A stretch of DNA of 64,000 bases from Acidovorax sp. Leaf191 (GCF_001424425.1 NZ_LMPT01000018.1:471959-535958), one strand, 5' to 3'. Shown: positions 27,674 to 36,478, counted from the stretch's first letter. Numbers and translations are program-made. The notes: generated by a model not told the origin, from the sequence alone.

Positions 27674-28066
27674 ATGAAGACTCCACACCCCCTCCGTACC
27701 CTGGCGCTGGCTTTGTGTGCCGCTGGTGCGTGCAGCCTGGCCGTGGCCAAGCTGCCCCCACCGTCGCCCGAGGCCGCCGCCAAGGCTGCAGAAGCCGCTG
27801 CCAAGGCCGCCTGGGCCGGCAAGGTCGACAACTACAAGCTGTGCCTGTCGCAGGACAAGGTGGCGGCCCACTACCGCAAGACCACGCCGGAAGCCAAGCC
27901 TGCGGTGGCCACCGGCGCCTCGTGCGCTGACCCCGGCCCGTTCGCCTACACGCCGCCAGAGGCCAAGCCCCTGGAGGCCGCAGGTGCGCATTCGCCACCG
28001 GGCACGGCCAGCAGCCCGCCCAACACGGCCACGCCCGCCGCCGCGGCATCGGCACCCAAGCCCTGA
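27674..28066 (+). CDS. Small secreted Ala/Pro-rich protein downstream of fdhC
   Basis: The 130-residue product has a signal peptide (TLALALCAAGACSLAVAKLP, about 9-28). A predicted helix of AEAAAKAAWAG type follows, with a central stretch KVDNYKLCLSQDKVAAHYRK (about 49-68), one CADPGPF cysteine and a proline/alanine-rich tail. The two mature cysteines could pair. An earlier ATG at 27650, overlapping the fdhC stop, would add eight residues before the signal. I recognise it only as a protein commonly placed after this type of gamma subunit. A periplasmic location is likely and the function unknown. Confidence 0.6.
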   Translation: MKTPHPLRTLALALCAAGACSLAVAKLPPPSPEAAAKAAEAAAKAAWAGKVDNYKLCLSQDKVAAHYRKTTPEAKPAVATGASCADPGPFAYTPPEAKPLEAAGAHSPPGTASSPPNTATPAAAASAPKP

Positions 28067-28235
28067 CCGCCACCGGCCGGGTGCGCGGGGTGCGTGCCAC
28101 TTCTGCGATGGGCCGCACAGAGACCGGCACTCCTCCAAATCTCTCGGCGCACCTCCTCTTCGCCCTTGGCCCCGCCCGGCGCAGGGCCAGGCTGAGCAGA
28201 CGTCTGCATCCAGCACGCCTGCGTATAGTCCCTCC

Positions 28236-29192
28236 ATGACCTCCCGCACCGCAACGGATTCCACCGCCCAGCCCTTGCCGCGCCTGACGCAGGCCACGGC
28301 CCCGCTCACCCACAGTGTCGATGTGGTCAACGAACTGGGCGAGCGCGAGCAGGTCTCCATCCCCGCGGAGCGCCCGCTCACCGTGTATGTGGACAGGCGC
28401 GAGCTGGTCACGCTGATGACCCTGGGCGCGCAGCCCGAGCTGCTGGTGCTCGGTTACCTGCGCAACCAGCGCCTGGTCGAGTCGGTGTTCGACATCGAGT
28501 CCATCACCGTCGACTGGGACGTGCACGCCGCCGCCGTGCGCACCCGCCACGGCATCGAGCGCATCGAAGAGCGCACGGCCAGCAAGGTGGTGACCACCGG
28601 CTGCGGGCAGGGCAGCGTGTTCGGTGGCTTGATGGACGAGGTGGACCGCATCGTGCTGCCCGAGGCGCGCCTCACCCAAGCCCAGCTGTACGGCATCGTC
28701 AACGCGATCCGCCTGAAGGAGACCACGTACAAGTCTGCCGGTTCGGTCCACGGCTGCGCGCTGTTCCGGGGTGAGGAACTGCTCACTTTCGTGGAAGACG
28801 TGGGGCGCCACAACGCCATCGACACGATTGCGGGCTGGATGTGGATGAACGCGCAGCCGCCAAGGCCGACGGATGCAGCCACGGGGGGAGGAGGGCCCGC
28901 GCCCGAGCCCATGTCGGGCGCCGACAAGGTCTTCTACACCACCGGGCGTCTTACCAGCGAGATGGTCATCAAGTCGGCCCAGATGGGTGTGCCCATCGTG
29001 GTGTCGCGCAGCGGCATGACGCAAATGGGCCATGCGGTGGCGCAGCAGCTGGGCCTGTGCGCCATCGGGCGGGCGACCAACCGGCGTTTTGTCTGCTACA
29101 GCGGGGCGGACAGGCTGGTGCTGCAGCCGGAGCTGGCGCAGGCGCCCGCGGTGCTGCCTGCGGCAGGGGCTGCGCCGCAGGCATTGCGATAG
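28236..29192 (+). CDS. Second, divergent FdhD-family protein
   Basis: The 318-residue product shares the FdhD fold and late signatures: FVEDVGRHNAIDTIAGWMWM (about 187-206), YTTGRLTSEMVIKSAQMGVP (about 233-252) and IVVSRSGMTQMGHAVAQQLG. The catalytic loop reads KVVTTGCGQGSVFG (about 121-134), so only one cysteine of the usual CxxC remains. The N-terminus differs from the canonical copy (LTVYVDRRELVTLMTLGAQP replaces the VALVFNGV type). The ATG at 28236 is the family-like start. It is separated from the previous gene by 169 bp and may have its own promoter. It could act on a different step or partner than the copy at 17321. Confidence 0.85.
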   Translation: MTSRTATDSTAQPLPRLTQATAPLTHSVDVVNELGEREQVSIPAERPLTVYVDRRELVTLMTLGAQPELLVLGYLRNQRLVESVFDIESITVDWDVHAAAVRTRHGIERIEERTASKVVTTGCGQGSVFGGLMDEVDRIVLPEARLTQAQLYGIVNAIRLKETTYKSAGSVHGCALFRGEELLTFVEDVGRHNAIDTIAGWMWMNAQPPRPTDAATGGGGPAPEPMSGADKVFYTTGRLTSEMVIKSAQMGVPIVVSRSGMTQMGHAVAQQLGLCAIGRATNRRFVCYSGADRLVLQPELAQAPAVLPAAGAAPQALR

Positions 29193-29318
29193 CGGTTGGA
29201 TGCCGGGCCACAGTTACGGCCACGGCGGCACCGGTAACCCCCCAAGAGCACGCAGCGGCCACCGTCGAGGGGCCGCCCGCCGTGCAGGCACGTCATGCGC
29301 AGATGGCATGATGCGCGC

Positions 29319-30923
29319 ATGAAAGACCGTCACATCCATGGCACCTGGGACAACACCCTGCCCAGCCAATGGGGCCCTGTGCCCGGAGAGATCGAAGTGC
29401 CGTTGAGCGGAACGCCCACCGCGCCGGGGGCGCTTGTTGGCAACACAAATGGCGGGCCTGCGGGCGCTGCCCGACTGTCGCTCTGGGACTGGGTCCGCGA
29501 AGGCTTGCGCGCCGGATTTTTCCTGGCGCCCCGTACCGGCGCGGCGGCGCCCACGCCCTGGCAGCTGGTGGTGCTGGCGCTCGCCAGTGGCGCGCTGCTG
29601 GCGGCCGTCGCGCGCCTGGAGATCGTGGGCCCCGCGCAGTTCAACCTGCGCGGCTGGCTGATTCCGTACTGGACGACGCTGGCGCTGCTGTGGTTTGCGT
29701 GGTGGGCCATGGCCCCGGCGCTGCGGCAACAGGCCGCGGCACCAGGGGCCGCCAGCCCCGAGCCTTCGGGCGGCCTGGCGGCGTGGTTCGCACTCTCCAC
29801 CTGGGCGCCCATGGTTCCCACGCTGCTCACGTACGGGCTGTTGGGCTGGGCGGCGCAAAGGCCGCAGACCTGGCAGGGGCAGATCGCCGGATGGGTGATG
29901 TGGGCGCTGTACATCCCGCTGTTCGTGTGGCTGCTGGCGGCGGTGGTCGTGGTCAGTGCGCGTTTCATCCGCTCGCGCCTGCGCACGGCGGTCTTTGCCG
30001 CCGGGTTGGTGGGCCTGGCGGCCCTGGCCACGTGGCAGTTTCCCGACCGGCCCTGGGAGCTGGACACCGAAGCCGTTGCCGCAGCCCAGGAGGCTGCCCC
30101 GGAGCCGGCACGCCTGCACCTGTCGCAAACGGTCTTCGAAGCCCAGCAGGCACTGTGGCCGCAGCAGGTACAGGCGCTGGCGCCCGAGCGCCCCGGCGTG
30201 GTGGATGTCTACGGCCTGGTGTTCGCCCCCTATGCCAGCGAGGAAGTTTTCCGCCGAGAAAGCACCATGGTCAGCACGCTGCTGAAGGAGCGCTTCGACG
30301 CCGACGGCCGCGTGCTGCACCTGCTCAACCATGCGGAAACCGCAGGCACCCACCTGTGGGCCACGCCGCAGAACCTGCAGCGCGCCATCGAGGCGCTGGC
30401 GGACCGCATGGACCGCGACAACGACGTGCTCATGGTCTACATGACATCCCACGGCGCGCGCAACCACGAACTGGCCGCGTCGCACTGGCCGCTGGAGGTG
30501 CCGCCCGTCACGCCCGAGATGCTGCGCGCCGCGCTGGACGACGCCGGCATCCGCCACCGCGTGATCGCCGTGTCGGCCTGCTTTTCGGGCGGCTGGATCG
30601 ACCCGCTGGCCACCGACGGCACGCTCATCATGACCGCGGCCGATGCCACGCACACCTCGTACGGCTGCGGCAGGCTGTCCGAGCTCACGTTCTTCGGCCG
30701 CGCGGTGTTCAACGAGCAGCTGCGCCAGACCCATTCGTTCACCGACGCGTTCGCCAAGGCCGTGCCGCTGATCCAGCAGCGCGAGGTCGAGGCCGGCAAG
30801 GCCGACGGCTTCTCCAACCCGCAGATCCGGGTGGGTGCGCAGATCGAACCTGTGCTCAAGGCGCTGGAGCAGCGGCTGGGCGCGGGCGAAGGCAGCGAGG
30901 CCACCGCCACGGTGCGGCCCTGA
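29319..30923 (+). CDS. Membrane protein with C-terminal C13 (legumain-like) peptidase domain
   Basis: The 534-residue product has an N-terminal cytoplasmic stretch, then about five or six hydrophobic segments (about residues 85-105, 115-130, 160-185, 190-215 and 220-240). A soluble C13-type cysteine-peptidase domain follows from about residue 290. Its catalytic pair is visible: His in VLMVYMTSHGARNHELA (about 370-386) and Cys in IAVSACFSGGWIDPL (about 415-429), with YGCGRLSELTFFGRAVFNEQ after. Bacterial C13 proteins of this kind are poorly studied and no substrate is known. The start at 29319 avoids an upstream ATG that would add eight charged residues. It is alone between the fdh cluster and a permease gene. 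Confidence 0.85.
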   Translation: MKDRHIHGTWDNTLPSQWGPVPGEIEVPLSGTPTAPGALVGNTNGGPAGAARLSLWDWVREGLRAGFFLAPRTGAAAPTPWQLVVLALASGALLAAVARLEIVGPAQFNLRGWLIPYWTTLALLWFAWWAMAPALRQQAAAPGAASPEPSGGLAAWFALSTWAPMVPTLLTYGLLGWAAQRPQTWQGQIAGWVMWALYIPLFVWLLAAVVVVSARFIRSRLRTAVFAAGLVGLAALATWQFPDRPWELDTEAVAAAQEAAPEPARLHLSQTVFEAQQALWPQQVQALAPERPGVVDVYGLVFAPYASEEVFRRESTMVSTLLKERFDADGRVLHLLNHAETAGTHLWATPQNLQRAIEALADRMDRDNDVLMVYMTSHGARNHELAASHWPLEVPPVTPEMLRAALDDAGIRHRVIAVSACFSGGWIDPLATDGTLIMTAADATHTSYGCGRLSELTFFGRAVFNEQLRQTHSFTDAFAKAVPLIQQREVEAGKADGFSNPQIRVGAQIEPVLKALEQRLGAGEGSEATATVRP

Positions 30924-31019
30924 CCGCGAGGGGCGGGCCCGCTGCCCGCGCAGCGCCCGGCACCGCCCCAAACACCCCACGGGCTGACGGCCCGTTCGCT
31001 TTGCGCTAAGGTCCGCGCC

Positions 31020-33539
31020 ATGAACCTGTCTTTTCTGCGCCTGGGCTGGCGCACCCTGGCCCGTGACCTGCGTGCGGGCGAGCTGCGCCTGTTGATCGTT
31101 GCCGTCACCCTGGCGGTGGCTGCACTCACTTCGGTGGGCTTCTTTGCCGACCGATTGCAGGGCGGCCTGCAGCGCGATGCCCTGCAGCTGCTGGGCGGCG
31201 ACGCGGTGGTAGCCAGCGACAACCCCACCCCCCAGGCCTTTGTGGACCAGGCCAAGGCGCTGGGCCTCCAGTCGGTCACCACGCTCGGCTTTCCCACCAT
31301 GGGCCGCGCCAGCGACGCCCAGGGCGGCGCCAGCAAGCTTGTGGCCTTGAAGAGCGTGCAGCCCGGCTACCCCCTGCGCGGCAGCCTGCGGGTGGCCGAC
31401 GCGCCCGGCGCCATCGACCAGCCCACGCGGGACATCCCGGCCAAGGGCGAGGTGTGGGTCGATGCTCCTTTGCTCGAATCGCTGAACCTGGCCATGGGCG
31501 ACTTCCTGCTGCTGGGTGATGCGCAGTTGCGCATCGCCCGCATCATCGTCATCGAGCCGGACCGGGGCGCGGGCTTCATGAGCTTTGCGCCGCGCGTGAT
31601 GGTCAACGAAGCCGACCTGGCCGCTACCGGCCTGGTGCAGCCCGCCAGCCGCCTGACCTACCGGTTTGCCGTCACCGGCCCGGCGCCTGCGGTCAAGGCC
31701 TTCAACGAATGGTCTGCCGCAGAGCTCAAAAAGCCCGAGGTGCACGGCGTGCGTGTGGAGTCGCTGGAGAGCGGCCGCCCCGAAATGCGCCAGACGCTGG
31801 ACCGCGCCCAGAAATTTCTGAGCCTGGTGGCCCTGCTGGCCGCACTGCTGTCGGCCGTGGCCGTGGCCCTGGCCGCGCGCGGCTTCGCGGCAGAGCATCT
31901 GGACGCATCGGCCATGCTGCGCGTGCTGGGGCAAAGCCAGCGTACCATCGCGGGCGCCTACACCACCGAGTTCGCGCTGGTGGGCCTCTTTGCCAGCGCC
32001 CTGGGCGTGCTGCTTGGGTATGCCGTGCACCACGCCTTTGTGCTGCTGCTGGCGGGGCTGGTGGAATCCGCCTTGCCCGCACCCAGCCTGTGGCCCGTGG
32101 CCTTCGGCCTGGGCATGGGGCTCACGCTGCTGTTCGCGTTCGGCCTGCCGCCGGTGCTGCAGCTGGCCCAGGTGCCACCGCTGCGGGTGATCCGGCGCGA
32201 CGTGGGCGGGCTCAAGCCGGCATCCATGGCGGTGCTGGGCATCGGCATCGCGGGCTTTGCGGCGCTGCTGCTGACGGTGAGCAGCGACATCAAGCTGGGC
32301 CTGATCGCCGTGGGCGGCTTTGCGGGCGCGGTGCTCCTGTTCGCAGGCCTGGCCTGGGTGGCGGTCAAGCTGCTGCGCAGGAGCGTGAACGAGGCCACCG
32401 CCCCGCGCTGGCTGGTGCTGGCCACGCGGCAGATATCGGCACGCCCGGCCTACGCCGTGGTGCAGGTCAGCAGCCTGGCAGTGGGCCTGCTGGCCCTGGT
32501 GTTGCTGGTGCTGCTGCGCACCGACCTGGTGGACAGCTGGCGCAAGGCCACGCCGCCGGATGCGCCCAACCGCTTCGTGATCAACGTCATGCCCGACCAG
32601 GCCGACGCTTTTCAGCAGGCGCTCAAGGACAACAACGTCGCCAAGTACGACTGGTACCCCATGATCCGCGGGCGGCTGGTGGCGGTGAACGGCAAGGCCG
32701 TGGGCCCGGCCGACTACACCGACGACCGCGCCAAGCGCCTGGTGGACCGCGAGTTCAACCTCTCCAATGCCGCCGAGGCACCGGCCCACAACCAGATCGT
32801 GGCCGGCCGGTGGACCGCGGGCGAGGAGGGCGCGATCAGCGTCGAAGAAGGCATTGCCGAGACCCTGGGCCTGAAGATGGGCGACCGCCTGCAGTTCGAC
32901 ATGGGCGGCGTGCTGAACGAAGCCCGCATCACCAGCCTGCGCAAGGTGGACTGGGGCTCAATGCGCGCCAACTTCTTCGTGATGTACCCGGTGGCGAGCG
33001 TGAAGGACGTGCCCGTCACGTACCTTGCCGCCTACCGCGCGCCCGAGGTGCACGGCTTCGACAACGCGCTGGTGCGCCAATTCCCCAACATCACCAATGT
33101 GGACATGGCCGCCACCATCAACCAGGTGCAGCGCGTGCTGGACCAGGTGATCCGCGCGGTGGAGTTCTTGTTCGCCTTCACGCTGGCCGCTGGCCTGGTG
33201 GTGCTGTTCGCGGCCGTCACCGCCACGCGCGAAGAGCGTGCGCGCGAATACGCCATCATGCGCGCCGTGGGGGCGCGCGCCAGCCTGCTGCGGCAGGTGC
33301 AGCGCGCCGAGCTGGTGGGCGTGGGCCTGCTCGCGGGCTTTTTGGCCAGCACCGTGGCCGTGGGCGTGGGCTGGGCGCTGGCGCGCTTCGTGTTCGACTT
33401 CGCCTGGACCGCGTCGCCCTGGGTGCCGCTGGCGGGCGCCGTGGCGGGCGCCGTGCTGGCCTTGGCCGCTGGCTGGTGGGGCCTGCGCGAGGTGCTGCTG
33501 CGGCCGGTGGTGGACACGCTGCGCCGCGCGGCGGAGTGA
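31020..33539 (+). CDS. FtsX-like ABC transporter permease (YbbP type)
   Basis: The 839-residue protein has the two-half MacB/FtsX architecture of YbbP. A first helix is near the N-terminus (LIVAVTLAVAALTSVGFFAD, about 26-45), then a large periplasmic domain. A first helix bundle spans residues about 265-480 and a second periplasmic domain about 510-690. Three C-terminal helices follow, around REYAIMRAVGARASLLRQVQ (about 742-761), a typical FtsX coupling-helix region. Such permeases usually sit beside a YbbA-type ATPase, and none is in the window around it. The family is linked to envelope lipid or lipoprotein handling; the substrate here is unknown. Confidence 0.88.
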   Translation: MNLSFLRLGWRTLARDLRAGELRLLIVAVTLAVAALTSVGFFADRLQGGLQRDALQLLGGDAVVASDNPTPQAFVDQAKALGLQSVTTLGFPTMGRASDAQGGASKLVALKSVQPGYPLRGSLRVADAPGAIDQPTRDIPAKGEVWVDAPLLESLNLAMGDFLLLGDAQLRIARIIVIEPDRGAGFMSFAPRVMVNEADLAATGLVQPASRLTYRFAVTGPAPAVKAFNEWSAAELKKPEVHGVRVESLESGRPEMRQTLDRAQKFLSLVALLAALLSAVAVALAARGFAAEHLDASAMLRVLGQSQRTIAGAYTTEFALVGLFASALGVLLGYAVHHAFVLLLAGLVESALPAPSLWPVAFGLGMGLTLLFAFGLPPVLQLAQVPPLRVIRRDVGGLKPASMAVLGIGIAGFAALLLTVSSDIKLGLIAVGGFAGAVLLFAGLAWVAVKLLRRSVNEATAPRWLVLATRQISARPAYAVVQVSSLAVGLLALVLLVLLRTDLVDSWRKATPPDAPNRFVINVMPDQADAFQQALKDNNVAKYDWYPMIRGRLVAVNGKAVGPADYTDDRAKRLVDREFNLSNAAEAPAHNQIVAGRWTAGEEGAISVEEGIAETLGLKMGDRLQFDMGGVLNEARITSLRKVDWGSMRANFFVMYPVASVKDVPVTYLAAYRAPEVHGFDNALVRQFPNITNVDMAATINQVQRVLDQVIRAVEFLFAFTLAAGLVVLFAAVTATREERAREYAIMRAVGARASLLRQVQRAELVGVGLLAGFLASTVAVGVGWALARFVFDFAWTASPWVPLAGAVAGAVLALAAGWWGLREVLLRPVVDTLRRAAE

Positions 33540-33589
33540 GCGGCTGGCGTGTGCCCTCTGTGGGGTACCACCAGTGCTGCATCAGCCGG

Positions 33590-33648
33590 TTGCTATATAT
33601 TCGATAGCTGCTGCCGCTTGATGGTCAAGCGGTAGCGCCATTTTTGAC
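33590..33648 (+). repeat. Interspersed hairpin repeat R1, copy 4
   Basis: Best-preserved copy. GATAGCTGCTG is followed by the perfect 8-bp hairpin CCGCTTGATGGTCAAGCGG, then GTAGCGCCATTTTTGAC, which runs directly into the ATG of the globin gene. The hairpin and T-run could affect globin expression. Confidence 0.88.
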
Positions 33649-34110
33649 ATGAATTCAGACGTTTCCAAAGACCCCGACGCAGACCCCGACGCAGACACCG
33701 AACCCGGCCAGGAGGCTGCGGCGGCGGCTGTCACACCCTTCGAATGGATCGGCGGCGAAGCGCGCGTGCTGGCGCTCACCGAGCGCTTTTACGACCTGAT
33801 GGACCTGGAGCCCGCGTATGCCGAGTTGCGTGCGGCCCACGGCAGCGACCTGATGCAGGCGCGGCAAAAGCTCTTCTGGTTCTTGTGCGGCTGGCTGGGC
33901 GGCCCCGACCACTACCAAAGCCGCTTCGGCCACCCGCGCCTGCGCATGCGGCACATGCCGTTTTCCATCGGTATCAAGGAGCGCGACCAGTGGGTCGCCT
34001 GCATGGACCAGGCCATGGGCGAGACGGGCGTGCCCGATGCTTTGCGCGCCCGCTTGAAGGAAAGCTTCATGGGCACGGCGGACTGGATGCGGAATAAGGG
34101 CACCCCCTGA
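33649..34110 (+). CDS. Group II truncated haemoglobin
   Basis: The 153-residue protein has an acidic low-complexity head with DADPDADPDADTEPGQEAAA (about 9-28). A trHbO-like core follows: TPFEWIGGEARVLALTERFY (about 31-50), YAELRAAHGSDLMQARQKLF, WFLCGWLGGPDHYQSRFGHP (about 79-98) with the haem-binding region HPRLRMRHMPFSIG, and ERDQWVACMDQAMGE. Proteins of this kind bind oxygen or handle NO/peroxide in the cytoplasm. The N-terminal extension is not normal for the family and may be a recent expansion. The ATG abuts repeat R1-4. The stop codon TGA (34108-34110) lies inside the first bases of repeat R2-C. Confidence 0.9.
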   Translation: MNSDVSKDPDADPDADTEPGQEAAAAAVTPFEWIGGEARVLALTERFYDLMDLEPAYAELRAAHGSDLMQARQKLFWFLCGWLGGPDHYQSRFGHPRLRMRHMPFSIGIKERDQWVACMDQAMGETGVPDALRARLKESFMGTADWMRNKGTP

Positions 34111-34184
34111 GCGGCTGCGCCGCTTCCCTCTGAAGGGGGACGCACCCGGTGGCCCGGCAAAGCCGGTTCCACGGGTGCACTGGC
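34103..34184 (+). repeat. Interspersed multi-hairpin repeat R2, copy C (contains globin stop codon)
   Basis: Opens CCCCCTGAGCGGCTGCGCCG, whose TGA ends the globin gene. A C/G-run hairpin, degraded here (TTCCCTCTGAAGGGGGA), follows, then the palindrome arms CACCCGGTGGCCCGGC and GCCGGTTCCACGGGTG. The 337-bp gap 34111-34447 holds this element, R1-5 and the lemA promoter region, with no additional gene seen. Confidence 0.85.
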
Positions 34185-34284
34185 GGGGCTGCTGTCGGTG
34201 GAGGGTGCGGGGTGTGAACCCAGAGCGGCTGGGCCGCTGCCCTCGCAGCCTGTGGATGGGCCCGGTGTGCGCTCATAGTATCGA

Positions 34285-34348
34285 TTGCTCTGCTTTTGAT
34301 AGCTGCTAGCGCTTATTGGTGAGGCGCTGCAGGCTGTTTTGGTGCTTA
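34285..34348 (+). repeat. Interspersed hairpin repeat R1, copy 5
   Basis: Core TTTGATAGCTGCTAGCGCTT, a loop, then GAGGCGCTGCAGGC and a TTTT run. The right arm is degraded compared with other copies (AGGCG instead of AAGCG, still pairable through a G-T pair). It lies about 100 bp after R2-C. Confidence 0.75.
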
Positions 34349-34447
34349 AATCCCTACCCGCTGAAATGTATGGCCCCCTTGGGAGAGGAGCGCCACTAAG
34401 ATGCGCCCAGCATCCATTCATTCAATTCACAACAAGGAGGGTGGGAC

Positions 34448-35044
34448 ATGTCAGCTACTGCTTGGATCGTTCTGGGCCTGGTCGCCGTGCTGGCGGTGTG
34501 GGCCGTCACTGTCTACAACCGGCTGGTGCAGCTGCGCAACCGCATCGCCAACGCGTTTGGCCAGATCGACGTGCAGCTCAAGCGCCGCCACGACCTGGTG
34601 CCCAACCTGGTCGAAGTCGCCAAGGGCTACCTCAGCCACGAGGCCGCCACGCTCGAAGCCGTCATCCAGGCGCGCGGTCAGGCCCAGGGCGCTGCCGCCG
34701 CTGTACGGGCAGAGCCTGGCAGCGCCAACGCCATGGGCGCGCTGGCCGCCGCCGAGGGCGTGCTGGGCAGCAGCCTGGGCCGCCTGATGGTGGTGGCCGA
34801 GGCGTATCCCGAACTCAAGGCCGACGCCACCATGCAGTCGCTGTCCGAAGAGCTGACCAGCACCGAAAACCGCCTGGGCTTTGCGCGCCAGGCGTACAAC
34901 GACCAGGCGCTGGAATTCAACGACGCGGCAGCGCAGTTTCCTGACCTGGTCGTGGCGCGCCTGCTGGGCTTTCCCACCGTGCCGATGCTCGAATCCACAC
35001 GCAGCGAAGAAGAGCGCACCGCGCCGCAGGTGCGGTTCTCGTAA
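34448..35044 (+). CDS. lemA: LemA family protein
   Basis: The 198-residue protein has one N-terminal membrane helix (AWIVLGLVAVLAVWAVTVYN, about 5-24). A LemA coiled-helical domain follows: LRNRIANAFGQIDVQLKRRH and DLVPNLVEVAKGYLSHEAAT (about 29-68), then LTSTENRLGFARQAYNDQAL (about 138-157). The soluble part is expected to be periplasmic/extracytoplasmic. Its exact function is unknown, but LemA is frequently paired with HtpX-like M48 proteases, as it is here. The ribosome binding site AAGGAGG lies 12 nt before the ATG. Confidence 0.95.
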   Translation: MSATAWIVLGLVAVLAVWAVTVYNRLVQLRNRIANAFGQIDVQLKRRHDLVPNLVEVAKGYLSHEAATLEAVIQARGQAQGAAAAVRAEPGSANAMGALAAAEGVLGSSLGRLMVVAEAYPELKADATMQSLSEELTSTENRLGFARQAYNDQALEFNDAAAQFPDLVVARLLGFPTVPMLESTRSEEERTAPQVRFS

Positions 35045-35054
35045 GCCATATCGA

Positions 35055-35085
35055 TGGGCCTCTGGGCCTCTGGGCCTCTGGGCCG
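35055..35085. repeat. 9-bp tandem repeat
   Basis: Three and a bit units of GGGCCTCTG stand head to tail between lemA and the M48 gene. They may be the eroded front of another R2-type element, since GGCGGCGCTGTTCCCT and GCGGGACGCACG follow. Confidence 0.5.
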
Positions 35086-35210
35086 CTGGCGGCGCTGTTC
35101 CCTCCGCGGGACGCACGTGGCGGCACGGCCCGTACGCATCCACGCATGCGCCGGCAAGGCTGCGGCCAGTTCTGCCCGCAGTGGATATCTCACCAACTGG
35201 AGAGGGTGCC

Positions 35211-36302
35211 ATGAAGTTCTGGGACCATCAGGACAGCGCGCGCAGCGAGACGCGGCGCCTGCTGCTGGGCTTTGCACTCGCTGTGGCCGTGCTGGTCGTC
35301 GCGGTGCACGCGGCCCTGGCGCTGGCCTGGGTATTGATGGCTGCGGTGCTGCCGGGGCGGTTGCCGTTTCCGCAGGGCTTTCTGGCGGCCAACGTGGGCG
35401 TGTCGCTGATGCTGGTGCTGGGCGGCTGGTGGGTGGAAACCTCGAACCTGCGCGCGGGCGGCGTCAAGCTGGCCCGGCGGGTAGGCGCGCGCGAGCTGAG
35501 GCCGTCGCTCTCGCATGCCGAGCAGCGGCTTTCCAACATCGTGGACGAGCTGTGCATCGCGGCCCACATGCCCCGGCCCGAGATCATGGTGATGCCGCGC
35601 ACCGACGCGATCAATGCCTTTGCCGCCGGCTGGGACGAGAGCGATGCCGTGATCGCCGTGACGCAGGGCGCGCTCGACTACCTGAACCGCGAGGAGATGC
35701 AGGGCATGGTCGCCCACGAGCTCTCGCACCTGCACGAAGGCGACACCCGTCTGAAGATGCAGCTGGCGGGCATGGTGTTCGGGCTGGAGCTGGTCTACAA
35801 CTTCGGCGACACGCTGCGCGAGCGCCGGGGCCTGTCGTGGTGGTTCGGCTCGGCCATCATGCTGGCCGGCCTTGCAGGCTGGTTGACCGGACGCATGCTC
35901 AAGGCCGCAGTGTCGCGCCAGCGCGAGTACCTGGCCGACGCCCGCGCCGTGCAATGGACGCGCAGCCGCGACGGCCTGGGCGGCGTGCTGCGCAAGGTCA
36001 TGGCCCAGCGCCGCGACCTGCCGCGCGGCTATGAAGAGCACAGCCACAAGGGACTGAACCACCCCTCGGTACAGCACATGCTCCTGGTGGACCTGGGCGG
36101 CGGTGGCCGCATGGAGCGCTGGCTCGACTCGCACCCCACGCTCGATGAGCGCGTGCAGCGCCTCTATGGCCGCAAAATGCAGCCGATCAAGGTCATGCCG
36201 GTGGCCGCAGGGCCGGAGCCAGCCTGGCGCCCCGAGAATGCCGGGCAGCCCGCCGGCGTGACGCTGGCGTCGCTGGTGGACCCGTTCGCGCGGTATCTTT
36301 GA
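35211..36302 (+). CDS. HtpX-like M48 family membrane metalloprotease
   Basis: The 363-residue inner-membrane protease has two N-terminal helices (RRLLLGFALAVAVLVVAVHA and AANVGVSLMLVLGGWWV). The zinc motif HExxH is in QGMVAHELSHLHEGDT (about residues 164-179), and the third-ligand glutamate region is in SRQREYLADARAVQWTRS (about 236-253). Two more hydrophobic segments lie between them, as in HtpX. The C-terminal ~60 residues include SHPTLDERVQRLYG. The family degrades misfolded membrane proteins. It follows lemA by 166 bp and is probably in the same functional unit. The start is the ATG at 35211 after GAGAGGGTGCC. An R2 copy begins right after the stop codon. Confidence 0.9.
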   Translation: MKFWDHQDSARSETRRLLLGFALAVAVLVVAVHAALALAWVLMAAVLPGRLPFPQGFLAANVGVSLMLVLGGWWVETSNLRAGGVKLARRVGARELRPSLSHAEQRLSNIVDELCIAAHMPRPEIMVMPRTDAINAFAAGWDESDAVIAVTQGALDYLNREEMQGMVAHELSHLHEGDTRLKMQLAGMVFGLELVYNFGDTLRERRGLSWWFGSAIMLAGLAGWLTGRMLKAAVSRQREYLADARAVQWTRSRDGLGGVLRKVMAQRRDLPRGYEEHSHKGLNHPSVQHMLLVDLGGGGRMERWLDSHPTLDERVQRLYGRKMQPIKVMPVAAGPEPAWRPENAGQPAGVTLASLVDPFARYL

Positions 36303-36303
36303 A

Positions 36304-36394
36304 CCCCTCCCCCCCGTGTTTCGTCTTCCGCGCCTTCCCGCCCCAGGGGGACGCATCCGGTGGTCTGGCCGAGCCAGTTCCGCGGGTGCACTGG
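36304..36394 (+). repeat. Interspersed multi-hairpin repeat R2, copy D
   Basis: A degraded copy that starts one base after the M48 stop. Its first hairpin is eroded (CCCCTCCCCCCCGTG). The later parts are intact: CCCCAGGGGGACGCATCCGG, then the palindrome with GCCAGTTCCGCGGGTGCACT. Confidence 0.75.
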
Positions 36395-36478
36395 CGTGGG
36401 CCGAGCCAATGGCTGCCTGCGCGCTCCATGCCGCGCTCAATGGCATAGTGGTGGCCCTCTTAAATGCCGAGATTTCTT

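Noticed and set aside
29214..32789. 1191-codon open frame on the minus strand over the C13 peptidase and permease genes
   Set aside because: It spans two well-supported genes and their intergenic region, and its composition (Gln/His/Arg/Gly) is that of a GC-rich shadow frame.
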